In this document: in pieces, positions 53,418-61,735 of the stretch | Layout: the number at the start of each line of letters is the position of its first letter | How positions within the stretch are numbered: position 1 is the stretch's first letter | Assembly: GCA_945867155.1 (NCBI GenBank) | Contig: CAMBHL010000002.1 | Coordinates: 186,001 to 250,000 of the forward strand | From: an uncultured Eubacteriaceae bacterium | Lineage (GTDB): Bacteria > Bacillota > Clostridia > Eubacteriales > Eubacteriaceae | Reading direction: 5' to 3' | DNA: 64,000 nt | Program-made: the position numbers and the translations under genes | The notes under the pieces: model-generated | What the model was told of the DNA's origin: nothing | Databases searched by the model: none | Seen by the model: the letters and a program-made list of their open reading frames with translations, nothing else

Positions 53418-54500
53418 ATGAAAAGAAAATACAGGATTGCAGGCGCTGCAGCCGTGTTGGCTGCCGCGCTTTTATCCCTGACGGCCTGCGGCAGTTTTGG
53501 CACGTCGGCGGAGCCGGTCAGCCGCCAGGTGATCGCGATGACCACGGTGATGAATATCAAAGCCTATGGCAAAAACGCAGAAAAGGGACTGGACGACAGC
53601 GAGAAGGAGATCAACCGGCTGGACAGGCTTTTGTCGGTGGGGTCGTCGACAAGCGCCGTCAGCAAGTTAAATGCCGCCGGCGGCGGAACGGTGAATGCGG
53701 ATATCGACACCCTTTTGAAGAAATCCCTTTCGGTTTACAAATCAACCGGCGGCGCCTTTGACATCACGGTCTACCCCCTGATGAATCTGTGGGGCTTTAC
53801 GAAGGTGTACAACGAAAACGACGAGCTGGATCAGAACAAGCCCAGAGACATTCCCACGGCAGCGCAGATCACCCAGGCTTTGACCACTGTAGGGTCAAAC
53901 CGCATTCAATACGACGCCGCATCGAGGACTCTGACCCTGCCGGCCGGCACCCAGATTGATTTCGGCGGCATCGCCAAAGGTTACACCTCCCAGCGCATTG
54001 TGGACATCATGAAAAAAGACGGGGTCACCGCTGGCAATATCGAGCTCGGCGGCAATGTGCAGGTGTTCGGCACAAAACCGGACAAGTCGCCATGGACGAT
54101 CGGCCTGACAGACCCGAACAAGACCAGCCGGACGATGGGGGTGCTCACCCTGACTAAGGGGCGCGCAGTGGTGACTTCCGGCGGCTACGAGCGCTACATC
54201 ACCGGAAAAGACGGCAAGCGCTACCACCATATTCTCGATCCGAAAACCGGCTATCCCGCGGACAGTGACCTGAAGTCGGTGACGATCGTGTGCAAAGACG
54301 GCACGACGGCCGACGCACTGTCGACCGCGATGTTCGTTTTGGGAAAAGATAAGGCAACTGCATACTGGCGCCATCATTCCGGAACATTTCAGATGATCAT
54401 GATGGACAGCCAGAAGCGGATCTGGGTGACCTCGGGCCTCAAAGGCCAGGTCCAATCCGACCGGTACAAGATCCGTGTAATTTCAAGGGGGAACAAGTGA
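53418..54500 (+). CDS. apbE: FAD:protein FMN transferase, lipoprotein
   Basis: A 360-residue ApbE. It begins with a lipoprotein signal ending LSLTAC (lipobox Cys at residue 24), then GGAFDITVYPLMNLWGF, IDFGGIAKGYTSQRI, GGNVQVFG and YHHILDPKTGYPADS. The enzyme, on the outer face of the membrane, transfers FMN from FAD to Thr/Ser in Na+-pumping complexes such as Rnf and Nqr. The frame can also start at 53403; the chosen Met gives a tidy signal peptide. Overlaps the antiporter gene by 4 bp. Confidence 0.9.
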   Translation: MKRKYRIAGAAAVLAAALLSLTACGSFGTSAEPVSRQVIAMTTVMNIKAYGKNAEKGLDDSEKEINRLDRLLSVGSSTSAVSKLNAAGGGTVNADIDTLLKKSLSVYKSTGGAFDITVYPLMNLWGFTKVYNENDELDQNKPRDIPTAAQITQALTTVGSNRIQYDAASRTLTLPAGTQIDFGGIAKGYTSQRIVDIMKKDGVTAGNIELGGNVQVFGTKPDKSPWTIGLTDPNKTSRTMGVLTLTKGRAVVTSGGYERYITGKDGKRYHHILDPKTGYPADSDLKSVTIVCKDGTTADALSTAMFVLGKDKATAYWRHHSGTFQMIMMDSQKRIWVTSGLKGQVQSDRYKIRVISRGNK

Positions 54501-55831
54501 AATCAGAAGAACAGAGGCCGGGACCCAACGGCTGGGCGCTTTTGCCGATTGTCGTTTTTCTCGTTTTGTATTTAGGCAGCGGGATTTATTTTGAGTACAT
54601 TCATCCCATTAAAGGGAAAATGGGATTTTATATCATGTCTGTGGTGGTGGCCTTCGGCATTGCGCTGATCGTCGCTTTCGTGCAGAATCCGAAATTGTCT
54701 TTCAATGAAAAAATTCACATCTGCGCCCAGGGCATCGGGGACGACAACATCACGATCATGCTCTTTATTTTCCTGTTGGCCGGCGCTTTCAGCGGCATCG
54801 CCGCTGAAGCCGGCGGGGTGACGTCCACGGCGAACATGCTCCTCAATATCATCCCGCCGAATTTTGCCGTTCCGGGGCTTTTTGTCATCGCCTGTCTGAT
54901 TTCCATGGCCATGGGCACCAGCGTGGGTACGATCACGGTGCTGGTTCCCATCGCGGCCTCGGTTGCAAAGACCACAGGCCTCGGCCTGGCGGTGTGCGTC
55001 GGCGCCGTTGTCGGCGGGGCCATGTTCGGGGACAATCTGTCCTTTATTTCGGACACGACCATCGCGGCGACTCAGACCCAGGGAGTGGCGATGAAGGACA
55101 AGTTCAAAGTCAACTTTAAAATTGCGCTGCCGGCGGCCATCGCGACCATTTTGGTGACTGCCGTTTTGACCTTTCATTCGGCACCGGGCACCTTGTCCCA
55201 TTATCCCTTTCATTTTGGACTGGCGGTGCCGTATTTCGCCGTGCTCGCAGCGGCGCTTTTGGGGGTGAACGTCTTTATCGTCCTCGGCGCGGGGGTGGTC
55301 TTGTTTTTCATTGCCGGCGCCGGTTACGGCACCCTGAATTACGTCACGGCCTTTTCAGCGATGGGCAAGGGCACGAGCGGCATGTTCGAGACGATGATCG
55401 TGACGATTCTCGTCGCATCGATTGCCGCGCTCATGCGGGAATTCGGCGGCTTTGAAGCCATTTTGAGCTGGATTAGAAACCATTTCGATGGCCGAAGAGG
55501 CGGCATGTTTGGCATTTTCTTCCTCACGGCGCTGATGGACATCGCGACGGCGAACAACACCGTGGCCATTGTGGTCGCGGCGCCGATCGCCAAACACATT
55601 TCCGAAGAATACGGCGTCGATCCGAGAAAAACCGCCTCCCTTCTCGACACCTGCTCGTGTATTTTTCAGGGGATCATTCCCTACGGGGCCCAGCTTTTAA
55701 TCGCGGCCAATCTGTCGGGGCTGTCGAGTGCCCATATCATTCCGTATTTGTTTTATCCGTTCTTTTTGATGATCTGCGTGATCGTTTCGATTGTGGCCGA
55801 CGGCAGGTTTTCTAAAACAGCCAGACCATAA
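54497..55831 (+). CDS. NhaC-family Na+/H+ antiporter
   Basis: A 444-residue membrane protein with about 11 helices. It has FIFLLAGAFSGIAAEAGGV, ISMAMGTSVGTITVLVPIA, GGAMFGDNLSFISDTTIAAT, and a terminal LLDTCSCIFQGIIPYGAQLL, which are features of the NhaC/YuiF branch. It exchanges Na+ for H+ or a related substrate across the membrane. The GTG start overlaps apbE. Pairing with ApbE suggests a shared sodium-energetics role; this is inference from context. Confidence 0.85.
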   Translation: MKSEEQRPGPNGWALLPIVVFLVLYLGSGIYFEYIHPIKGKMGFYIMSVVVAFGIALIVAFVQNPKLSFNEKIHICAQGIGDDNITIMLFIFLLAGAFSGIAAEAGGVTSTANMLLNIIPPNFAVPGLFVIACLISMAMGTSVGTITVLVPIAASVAKTTGLGLAVCVGAVVGGAMFGDNLSFISDTTIAATQTQGVAMKDKFKVNFKIALPAAIATILVTAVLTFHSAPGTLSHYPFHFGLAVPYFAVLAAALLGVNVFIVLGAGVVLFFIAGAGYGTLNYVTAFSAMGKGTSGMFETMIVTILVASIAALMREFGGFEAILSWIRNHFDGRRGGMFGIFFLTALMDIATANNTVAIVVAAPIAKHISEEYGVDPRKTASLLDTCSCIFQGIIPYGAQLLIAANLSGLSSAHIIPYLFYPFFLMICVIVSIVADGRFSKTARP

Positions 55832-55832
55832 A

Positions 55833-55866
55833 AAAAGACGAAGACCCTGACGGATCTTCGTCTTTT
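55833..55866. terminator. Bidirectional terminator between the antiporter and gpmA genes
   Basis: AAAAGACGAAGA(C)CC pairs with GG(A)TCTTCGTCTTTT, giving a GC core with A/T flanks for both strands. Confidence 0.88.
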
Positions 55867-55884
55867 GTATATCGGCTTAAAGGC

Positions 55885-56634
55885 TTATTTGGCTTTGCCC
55901 TGGTTGGCAACGGCAGTAATCTTTGCAGCAATGACGTCGGGGTCGCCGATGTATTCTTTGGAGATGAACTTGCCTTCATCGTCGAGGGTGTAAACCAAAG
56001 GCACACCGGTCGGGATGTTAAAGCCGAGGATTTCTTCTTCACTCATGCCTTCGAGGGACATGGCCAGGGCGCGGAGTGAATTGCCGTGGGCCGCGATTAA
56101 AACGCGTTTGCCAGCGAGCATTTGAGGTAAAATGGTGTCATTGTAGTAGGGCATGACACGGTCGATGGTCAGCTTCAGACTTTCGCCCAAAGGCAGATCT
56201 TCTTTCGGAATGCCGCGGTACTGTTCCTGAAGGGCCGGATTTCTCGGGTCATCTTCTTTCAGAAGCGGCGGTGTGGTAGCGAAAGAACGGCGCCAGATCT
56301 TGACCTGGTCTTCACCGTATTTGGCAGCGGTATCGCTCTTGTTTAAACCTTGAAGGGCGCCGTAATGACGTTCGTTGAGGCGCCAGGTCTTGTAAACCGG
56401 CAGCCAGCAGCGGTCCAAGCTGGTCAATGCGAGATCCAGGGTGTGGATGGCGCGTTTTAAATAAGATGTGTAGCAGACATCGAAGTCAAATCCGGCGTCT
56501 TTCAGAGCGCGTCCTGCATCGGCAGCTTCCTTGCGGCCCTGGTCGGACAGTTCTGCGTCGTGCCAGCCGCAGAATTTGTTTTCTTTGTTGTATTCACTTT
56601 GGCCATGGCGTAAGAGTACTAATTTCATTGTCAT
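55885..56634 (-). CDS. gpmA: 2,3-bisphosphoglycerate-dependent phosphoglycerate mutase
   Basis: A 249-residue dPGM. It has [22 protein letters not shown] (phosphorylated His), [16 protein letters not shown], the [12 protein letters not shown] block, and [12 protein letters not shown] with the second His. It interconverts 3- and 2-phosphoglycerate in glycolysis. GAGAGG precedes the ATG; a second Met two codons later is possible. The promoter is at 56697-56725. Confidence 0.95.
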   Translation of the reverse strand: MTMKLVLLRHGQSEYNKENKFCGWHDAELSDQGRKEAADAGRALKDAGFDFDVCYTSYLKRAIHTLDLALTSLDRCWLPVYKTWRLNERHYGALQGLNKSDTAAKYGEDQVKIWRRSFATTPPLLKEDDPRNPALQEQYRGIPKEDLPLGESLKLTIDRVMPYYNDTILPQMLAGKRVLIAAHGNSLRALAMSLEGMSEEEILGFNIPTGVPLVYTLDDEGKFISKEYIGDPDVIAAKITAVANQGKAK

Positions 56635-56696
56635 GTGATTTTACCTCTCATTCGTAAAAAATATAAAATACAGTCAATAACTGATCTTTTATTGCT

Positions 56697-56725
56697 ATTG
56701 TAGTCAAATCGCAGGTTTTCGTCAA
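56697..56725 (-). promoter_or_regulatory. gpmA promoter
   Basis: On the minus strand TTGACG (56725-56720), 17 bases, TACAAT (56702-56697). Confidence 0.7.
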
Positions 56726-56771
56726 GCTGGAACGGTGAGAATGAAATCGCTTAAAAATTCAGGAGGAACCT

Positions 56772-57167
56772 ATGTTTTTAATGATTGGCCTTACGAACGG
56801 CCGGAAAAAACTGCCTGTTTCTTTCCCTATGATCTGCCCGAACTGTGGGCAGTACAGCCGTTTTGAAGTCTGGATGACTTACACCCAGCTGCTGTTGTTT
56901 TTTATTCCGTGTTTCAAGTGGCACAAGCGCTATTTTGTGCGCATGCGCTGCTGCGGTGCGGTCTATGAGCTCGACCCGGAAATCGGGCGGCGCATGGCCC
57001 GAGGCGAGGAAGTGTCCCTGACCCTCGGTGACCTTCAGGGCCCGGTCTCAACAGGCGGAACTGGTGATGTTTACAGGGCGCCCAGACACCGGTGCGCGAA
57101 CTGTGGTTACGAAACGGACGAAGATTTTGAATACTGCCCGAAATGCGGCACGCCTTTTAGAGATTGA
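56772..57167 (+). CDS. Zinc-ribbon protein of unknown function
   Basis: A 131-residue protein. Its N-terminal part has a C-P-N-C pair (MICPNCGQYSRF) answered by R-C-C (MRCCGAVYEL), with one hydrophobic stretch between (LLLFFIPCF) that may touch the membrane. The C terminus is a second ribbon, CANCGYETDEDFEYCPKCGTPF. AGGAGG lies before the ATG. Its stop codon abuts the stop of the convergent YolD gene with no base and no terminator between. Function is unknown. Confidence 0.8.
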   Translation: MFLMIGLTNGRKKLPVSFPMICPNCGQYSRFEVWMTYTQLLLFFIPCFKWHKRYFVRMRCCGAVYELDPEIGRRMARGEEVSLTLGDLQGPVSTGGTGDVYRAPRHRCANCGYETDEDFEYCPKCGTPFRD

Positions 57168-57608
57168 TTAATCCAGTTCAAGGCGGCACAGCTGTTTGAA
57201 TGGGATGGTGCAGGCTGCATCCTGATTCCGAGGGATAAAAGTCAGCGTCTGGGCGGCGGCATCGGCCTGAATGATGTGGGCACGGCAGGATTCAATATAA
57301 CCGGTGCTTTCATCAGTGAAGACAAAATAAGCAAGGCCGATGGGGACTTTTTGATTGTTTTTGAGCAGAAAAAGCAGCTTTTTCAAATTGCCGTTAATCT
57401 GCGCCGCCGCGTCATCTGGAATTTCAGGGGGCTTGACAAGAACGGCTTTTTCCCGGCAATGGGTCAAAGCTTTTGCATAAGGAGGCAGCGCGGCGAAGGG
57501 CGCAAAGATTTTGGCGCGGTCTCTGACCGGCATGGGCGGATGGCGCCGGCTGAAGGCGTCGCCCCGGTGCTCCGGGGGCCCCAATTGGAATAAGGTTTTG
57601 CGGCTCAT
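57168..57608 (-). CDS. YolD-like protein
   Basis: A 146-residue protein with the YolD-domain layout: DRAKIFAPFAALPPYAKAL followed by a helical stretch, PDDAAAQINGNLKKLLFLL, and a beta half with VPIGLAYFVFTDESTGYIES and IPFKQLCRLELD. YolD proteins accompany Y-family polymerases in Bacillus and phages and are thought to play a UmuD-like role. It overlaps the polymerase gene by 4 bp (ATGA), supporting a joint function. Last gene of the four-gene operon. Confidence 0.83.
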   Translation of the reverse strand: MSRKTLFQLGPPEHRGDAFSRRHPPMPVRDRAKIFAPFAALPPYAKALTHCREKAVLVKPPEIPDDAAAQINGNLKKLLFLLKNNQKVPIGLAYFVFTDESTGYIESCRAHIIQADAAAQTLTFIPRNQDAACTIPFKQLCRLELD

Positions 57609-58978
57609 GCGTGATGACCTCCAATCTCTTGATTGCGGGTGAGGGTTCTGGCTTTTCCGAGCAGGTCGCTGCCATGGAAAAGGGCGTTTTTGCCGTAGCG
57701 GTTCTGAACCGCGGTGAAGGTTTTTTGAAGGCGGTGCTCCCGCTGACAGCCGCCGTCAGGCTCAAAAAAGCTGCACTGAACCGGGACCGTCGATTTTAGC
57801 AGGACGCGGCTTGCCGAAAGGGTGATGCGGCGCACCGGGAGATCGGCGTCCGCAATTTTCTCAAAAAGGTGAAGATATTCGCACACGATTTTCGATCGGA
57901 GATCAGTGGGGTGGCCCAGACGGAAGCTGCCCCGGGCCGGCTTGGGCACCTTTCTGCCGTAATGGTCCAGACAAATCGGTCCGCAGTAGCGGCCGGCGGC
58001 GAGAGCCGAGCGGTCAAATCCAATGTGCAGCGTAAAGGCATCTGTGACGAGGCCCTTGGCGGTGAGATCCAGCACGAGCTGTTCCGCCATTTCCCGGACG
58101 ATGAGGGCGGCTTCTTTGTGGGTGTAGGGTTCGGGCAGAACCTGCCCGGAAGAAAGGCCGCGGCTCTGGGGGCGGTAAGCTTTAATGTCCGCCATGGTGC
58201 AGGGTTCCCGTCCCCAAGCGTGGTCGATGAGAATCTGGGCGTCGACGCCGAACAATTGGTAGAGCAGTTCTTCGTTGGTTCTGGACATGCTGGCGATGTC
58301 CCCCATTGTCGTCATGCGGCAGGCCGCGAGCCGTTTTGCGATGCCGGGACCGATGCGCCAGAAGTCGGTTAGGGGCTTATGCTGCCAGAGGGTTTTGCAG
58401 TAGGCGGTCTCGTCGAGTTCGGCGATGCGCATCCCCTTTGCGTCGCCGGGCAGATGCTTGGCGACAATATCCATGGCGATTTTGGCCAGATACAAATTGG
58501 AACCGACGCCCGCCGTGGCGGTGATGCCAGTCTTGTCGTAGATTCTCTGAATGAGGAAAGCGGCGAGGGATCTGGCGTCCATCTGCATCAGCTTGAGATA
58601 AGGGGCCGCATCAATAAAAACCTCGTCGATTGAGTAGACGTGAATGTCCTCTGGGGATAAGAGATCGAGGTAAAGCCGGTAGATTTCAGATGAAACGTCA
58701 ATGTAGCGCTGCATTTGAGGCGGCGCAATGAGGAAGGGCAGCTTTTTGCCCAGCTTTTTTTCCATGTAGGACACGTGCTGTTTGACCTCAAAGAGCCGGG
58801 GCCGGCTGCCGACCCCTAGCGCTTTTAGGGCCGGAGAAACGGCCAGACAGATGGTTTTGTTGGTTCTGCTTTCGTCCGCGACGACCAGTTTGGCCTTCAG
58901 CGGGTCTAAATGCCGGCTGACACATTCTACAGAAGCGTAAAAAGATTTGAGGTCGATACAGAGATAAGCAGAACGCAT
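57605..58978 (-). CDS. Y-family DNA polymerase (UmuC/UvrX/PolY2-like)
   Basis: A 457-residue translesion polymerase. Catalytic carboxylates are intact: LCIDLKSFYASVE (Asp9) and YSIDEVFID (S116-I-D-E119). TNKTICLAVSPALKALGV is in the fingers, and the helix-hairpin-helix is FWRIGPGIAKRLAACRMTTMGDIAS. The little-finger domain and an extended tail follow. It lacks an obvious beta-clamp motif call by eye. It copies past DNA damage with low fidelity. Its start is 13 bp after immA and it is coupled to yolD, so expression should follow the XRE/ImmA switch. Confidence 0.9.
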   Translation of the reverse strand: MRSAYLCIDLKSFYASVECVSRHLDPLKAKLVVADESRTNKTICLAVSPALKALGVGSRPRLFEVKQHVSYMEKKLGKKLPFLIAPPQMQRYIDVSSEIYRLYLDLLSPEDIHVYSIDEVFIDAAPYLKLMQMDARSLAAFLIQRIYDKTGITATAGVGSNLYLAKIAMDIVAKHLPGDAKGMRIAELDETAYCKTLWQHKPLTDFWRIGPGIAKRLAACRMTTMGDIASMSRTNEELLYQLFGVDAQILIDHAWGREPCTMADIKAYRPQSRGLSSGQVLPEPYTHKEAALIVREMAEQLVLDLTAKGLVTDAFTLHIGFDRSALAAGRYCGPICLDHYGRKVPKPARGSFRLGHPTDLRSKIVCEYLHLFEKIADADLPVRRITLSASRVLLKSTVPVQCSFFEPDGGCQREHRLQKTFTAVQNRYGKNALFHGSDLLGKARTLTRNQEIGGHHA

Positions 58979-58991
58979 TTTTTCCTCCGAA

Positions 58992-59519
58992 TTAAGAACA
59001 ATTCATGTGGGCAAAAAAACGGGCATCGGGGACAAAGGGCACGCGCAGATCCCATCCCAGCCGGGTCATTTCCTGGAGTTTGATCAAAAGCAGGTTGACA
59101 TCGGTGCGCAGGATCTTGGACATCTCGACGACATCGCGGCCTTCTCTGGCCAGATCGTAGACTTGATCCTGGTCCAGGAGCAGATGGGCGGCGAAGGCGT
59201 TGGCCTCGTATTCGGTATGGTCAATCGTGTCAAAAAGCGAATTTTCGCTTAAAGCTTTCCCTTTGGCCAGTTGCCGGTGAAGCTGGTCGTGCCCGAGTTC
59301 GTGGGCGAGGACCATGCGGCGGGTATCGTAAGAGAGATCGGGATTGATCAGAATAATGCGATGGCGCCAGCGAACCGTGTACATGCCGAGCAGTTCGTCC
59401 AAATCCGGGACTTCGTAAAGCCGAATTCCCAATTTTTGAATGATCATTTCCAGCCGCTGACTGCCGTATTTGCGGATAAACTGCTGAGCACGGCGGTAGA
59501 TGCCGGAGGAATCAATCAT
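58992..59519 (-). CDS. immA: ImmA/IrrE family metallo-endopeptidase
   Basis: A 175-residue zinc protease. The motif HELGH is at 73-77 with a second-shell Glu in EYEANAFAAHLL (103-114). In ICEBs1, ImmA cleaves the repressor ImmR after DNA damage; IrrE/PprI does likewise with DdrO in Deinococcus. The ATG at 59519 has AGAGGA five bases before it and overlaps the repressor gene by 8 bp, the standard repressor-protease pairing. What is uncommon is the downstream pair, a Y-family polymerase and YolD. Confidence 0.9.
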   Translation of the reverse strand: MIDSSGIYRRAQQFIRKYGSQRLEMIIQKLGIRLYEVPDLDELLGMYTVRWRHRIILINPDLSYDTRRMVLAHELGHDQLHRQLAKGKALSENSLFDTIDHTEYEANAFAAHLLLDQDQVYDLAREGRDVVEMSKILRTDVNLLLIKLQEMTRLGWDLRVPFVPDARFFAHMNCS

Positions 59520-59931
59520 CGGAATCCTCTTTTTTGGCACGTTTTCCGGCGTATTTACGGTTGTCTTCCTTGCAGTCAAAATAGGCTTTCTGAAGCGCGA
59601 TCATGACGGCATCTTTATCCCGTTCAGACAGGGTGCCGCCGGCAAAAAGTCCGGACAGTTCGGCCACCAGCTCTTCGGCCTGGCGTTTGCCGATGCTGCC
59701 GTAGCGTTTGGCCGATTCTTCGACGAAGACTTCATCTTCAGTCAGCAGATAATTGAGGGGGCACTTGAAGGTCTCTGCCAGACGGTGGTAGACTTCCCGG
59801 CGTCTGGGATAGCGGCCTTCCTGTTCGTAGCTGATGTAGGTTCTTCTGGAAACGCCGATCTTTTTGGCAACTTCCGCCTGAGTCATTAAAGCTTGATGAC
59901 GCAGTTTTCTTAATTTTTCTCCAAATTTCAT
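59512..59931 (-). CDS. XRE-family repressor (ImmR-like)
   Basis: A 139-residue regulator. Residues 3-60 are a Cro/CI HTH (LRKLRHQALMTQAEVAKKIGVSRRTYISYEQEGRYP...), and the rest is helical and charged, ending in a Lys/Asp-rich tail. It is probably the substrate of the adjacent ImmA. AAAGGAG precedes the chosen ATG; a start five codons earlier is less likely. It is the first gene of the operon behind a full-consensus promoter, with an inverted repeat (59976-59995) that it may bind to repress itself and the polymerase. Confidence 0.88.
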   Translation of the reverse strand: MKFGEKLRKLRHQALMTQAEVAKKIGVSRRTYISYEQEGRYPRRREVYHRLAETFKCPLNYLLTEDEVFVEESAKRYGSIGKRQAEELVAELSGLFAGGTLSERDKDAVMIALQKAYFDCKEDNRKYAGKRAKKEDSDD

Positions 59932-59975
59932 AAGAACTCCTTTCACTTTGCAGTTGCTGCGGTTGGGTAATTTTC

Positions 59976-59995
59976 AAACATCAAAAGTGATGTTT
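59976..59995. promoter_or_regulatory. Operator-like inverted repeat before the XRE gene
   Basis: AAACATCA and TGATGTTT form a perfect 8-base inverted repeat with a 4-base centre. It lies just downstream of the predicted transcription start (about 59999), where a bound repressor would block initiation. Confidence 0.7.
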
Positions 59996-60005
59996 ATTTT
60001 CACTC

Positions 60006-60034
60006 ATTATAGCGGGATTTTTTCACGCTGTCAA
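60006..60034 (-). promoter_or_regulatory. Full-consensus promoter of the XRE-immA-polymerase-yolD operon
   Basis: On the minus strand TTGACA (60034-60029), exactly 17 bases, TATAAT (60011-60006). Such an ideal promoter is expected to be strong and to need repression. Confidence 0.85.
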
Positions 60035-60117
60035 GGCTTTTACTTAAAAAAGGGTTAAGAAATTTCTCATATAATGCACTTAAATTACTTTTAGCTTTAG
60101 ACACAGAGGAGAAAAAA

Positions 60118-60663
60118 ATGCAGAGAAAAAAAGTTAAGATCGAAGACATTGCCGGAAAAATCGTGACAGAGTTGCCCAAGGGCATTCTGTTAACCACCAA
60201 GACGGAAGACAAAGTCAACACGATGACCATTGGCTGGGGGACCGTCGGGGTTGAATGGAACAAACCGGTTTTTGCGGCTTATATCCGGGAAGGGCGTTTT
60301 ACCCGGAGGCAGCTCGAAGAAAATCCGGTTTTCACGGTGAACATCCCGGCGGAAAGAACGCCGGAAATTCAGAAAGTCATCGGTTTCTGCGGTTCCCATT
60401 CGGGACGGACAGAAGACAAGATTTCAGGGGCGGGACTGACCCTTGTGGACAGTGAACAAATCGCGGCGCCGGCGGTCAAAGAATTTCCGATTACTTTGGA
60501 ATGCCGTGTGGTGTTCACGCAGCGTCAGGAATTGTCAGAAATTGATCCGAAATTTGGAAATTTCTATCCCCAGGATGTGGACAGCAGCGCGACGGGCGCG
60601 AATAAAGACGCGCACATTGCCTATTACGGTGAAATTGTCGATGCCTATATGCTTGAAGACTAA
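60118..60663 (+). CDS. Flavin reductase family protein
   Basis: A 181-residue FMN-binding split-barrel protein. It has TKTEDKVNTMTIGWGTVGVEWNKPVFAAYIREGRFT and VFTVNIP, typical of the flavoredoxin/FlaRed group common in anaerobes. It may reduce or shuttle flavin; the partner is unknown. GAGGAG precedes the ATG. Divergent from the XRE operon. A TATAAT at 60071-60076 without a good -35 may serve as its promoter. Confidence 0.85.
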   Translation: MQRKKVKIEDIAGKIVTELPKGILLTTKTEDKVNTMTIGWGTVGVEWNKPVFAAYIREGRFTRRQLEENPVFTVNIPAERTPEIQKVIGFCGSHSGRTEDKISGAGLTLVDSEQIAAPAVKEFPITLECRVVFTQRQELSEIDPKFGNFYPQDVDSSATGANKDAHIAYYGEIVDAYMLED

Positions 60664-60671
60664 AATAAAAA

Positions 60672-60703
60672 ATCCGCTGAATTTTAATCAGCGGATCTTT
60701 TTT
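60672..60703. terminator. Bidirectional terminator between the flavin-reductase and DMT genes
   Basis: Nine-base stem ATCCGCTGA / TCAGCGGAT, T-run on the right, A-run on the left. The last codons of the DMT gene lie in it. Confidence 0.88.
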
Positions 60704-61580
60704 TGGACGGCCATTGTGGCTTCAATTCGGAGATCAGAACGGAGATAAATATGACAGCAAAGCCGACGAGCAGTCTCGGCGTTAGGCGCTCGCTGTAAAA
60801 AAGAACAGAGAAAAGCACGCCGAAAACGGATTCGAGACAGAGGATGATCGAGGCAGAAGTCGTATTTTCGTGCTTGAGTCCGTAATTTTGACAGAGGTAA
60901 GCGAGACCGGATGGGAACAGCGCCAGATAAATCAGCTCGCCAAGACAAGACGCCGGAATGTGAGCAGGCCAGGTCTCTGTGAAGAGGGCAATGATCCAGC
61001 AAAAGATGGCGGCAAAAGCGAACTGCATGATGGTGATCAGGATGACGTCGATGGTCTGACTATAATGGGCGGAGGCGATGATGTTCAATGCGAAAAATAC
61101 ACCGCAGATTAAAGTCAGACCGTCGCCCCAGCTGACGGTGAATTGCTGTGTCAGACTGACGAGACCGACACCGACAATACACAGGAAGACAGCGACGATG
61201 TTGGCATGATCCGGACGTTTCTTTTCGATGCCCCAGGATAAAAACGGGACGAATACACAGTAGACGGCGGAGAGAAATGAGTTCTTGGCCGGTGTCGTTC
61301 CCCTCAAGCCGATGGTTTGAAAAGCGTAAGCCAGACAAAAGGTCGCGGCGATGATGAAGCCAGCTTTCAGATGTTTGGGTTTGAGCTGTGCGACACGCTT
61401 ATGAAAGATTGAGGCCAGCAGCACGGCGGCAATGGAGAAGCGCAGCGCCAAGAGATAAAAAGTGGGAAAGACGGCGACGACGCGTTTCATCAAAAAGAAG
61501 GATGAGCCCCAGATGATCGCCGCCGCGAATAAAGCCAGCTGGGGTAGCAGATGGGGATGTTTTTGTGTGAAATGGGACAT
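60684..61580 (-). CDS. EamA/DMT family transporter
   Basis: A 298-residue protein with ten predicted helices and two EamA halves. The first begins AAIIWGSSFFLMKRVVAVFPTFYLLALRF and the second has CLGELIYLALFPSGLAYLCQNYGLKHENTTSASIILCLESVFG, both classic drug/metabolite exporter signatures. The substrate is unknown. AAAGGAGAGG precedes the ATG. A TTTAGA-17-TATAAT promoter lies at 61625-61653. Its end meets a shared terminator. Confidence 0.88.
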   Translation of the reverse strand: MSHFTQKHPHLLPQLALFAAAIIWGSSFFLMKRVVAVFPTFYLLALRFSIAAVLLASIFHKRVAQLKPKHLKAGFIIAATFCLAYAFQTIGLRGTTPAKNSFLSAVYCVFVPFLSWGIEKKRPDHANIVAVFLCIVGVGLVSLTQQFTVSWGDGLTLICGVFFALNIIASAHYSQTIDVILITIMQFAFAAIFCWIIALFTETWPAHIPASCLGELIYLALFPSGLAYLCQNYGLKHENTTSASIILCLESVFGVLFSVLFYSERLTPRLLVGFAVIFISVLISELKPQWPSKKRSAD

Positions 61581-61624
61581 AGCCTCTCCTTTCGTCTAAT
61601 TTTTATGAGTCCAAACGTGACGCT

Positions 61625-61653
61625 ATTATATCACAGGATATTTCGTTTCTAAA
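61625..61653 (-). promoter_or_regulatory. Promoter for the DMT transporter gene
   Basis: On the minus strand TTTAGA (61653-61648), 17 bases, TATAAT (61630-61625). Confidence 0.6.
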
Positions 61654-61667
61654 AGAAAAATGACGGC

Positions 61668-61696
61668 TTTAAAATTAAGGCTAAAAAGGCTATAAT
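61668..61696 (+). promoter_or_regulatory. Promoter for dnaX-ybaB-recR
   Basis: TTTAAA, 17 bases, perfect TATAAT, 39 bp before the dnaX start. The gap upstream holds no SRP RNA, unlike the corresponding site in Bacillus. Confidence 0.6.
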
Positions 61697-61735
61697 GGTC
61701 ACATCACGATAAAAGATGAGAAAAGGGGATACGAG

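Noticed and set aside
59932..60117. LexA box controlling the polymerase operon
   Set aside because: No GAAC-N4-GTTC-type or CGAAC-type palindrome is visible; the only repeat is AAACATCA/TGATGTTT.
61581..61735. SRP RNA upstream of dnaX, as in Bacillus
   Set aside because: The gap is too short and has no GGTGCT/GGAAG SRP core; only promoters are seen.
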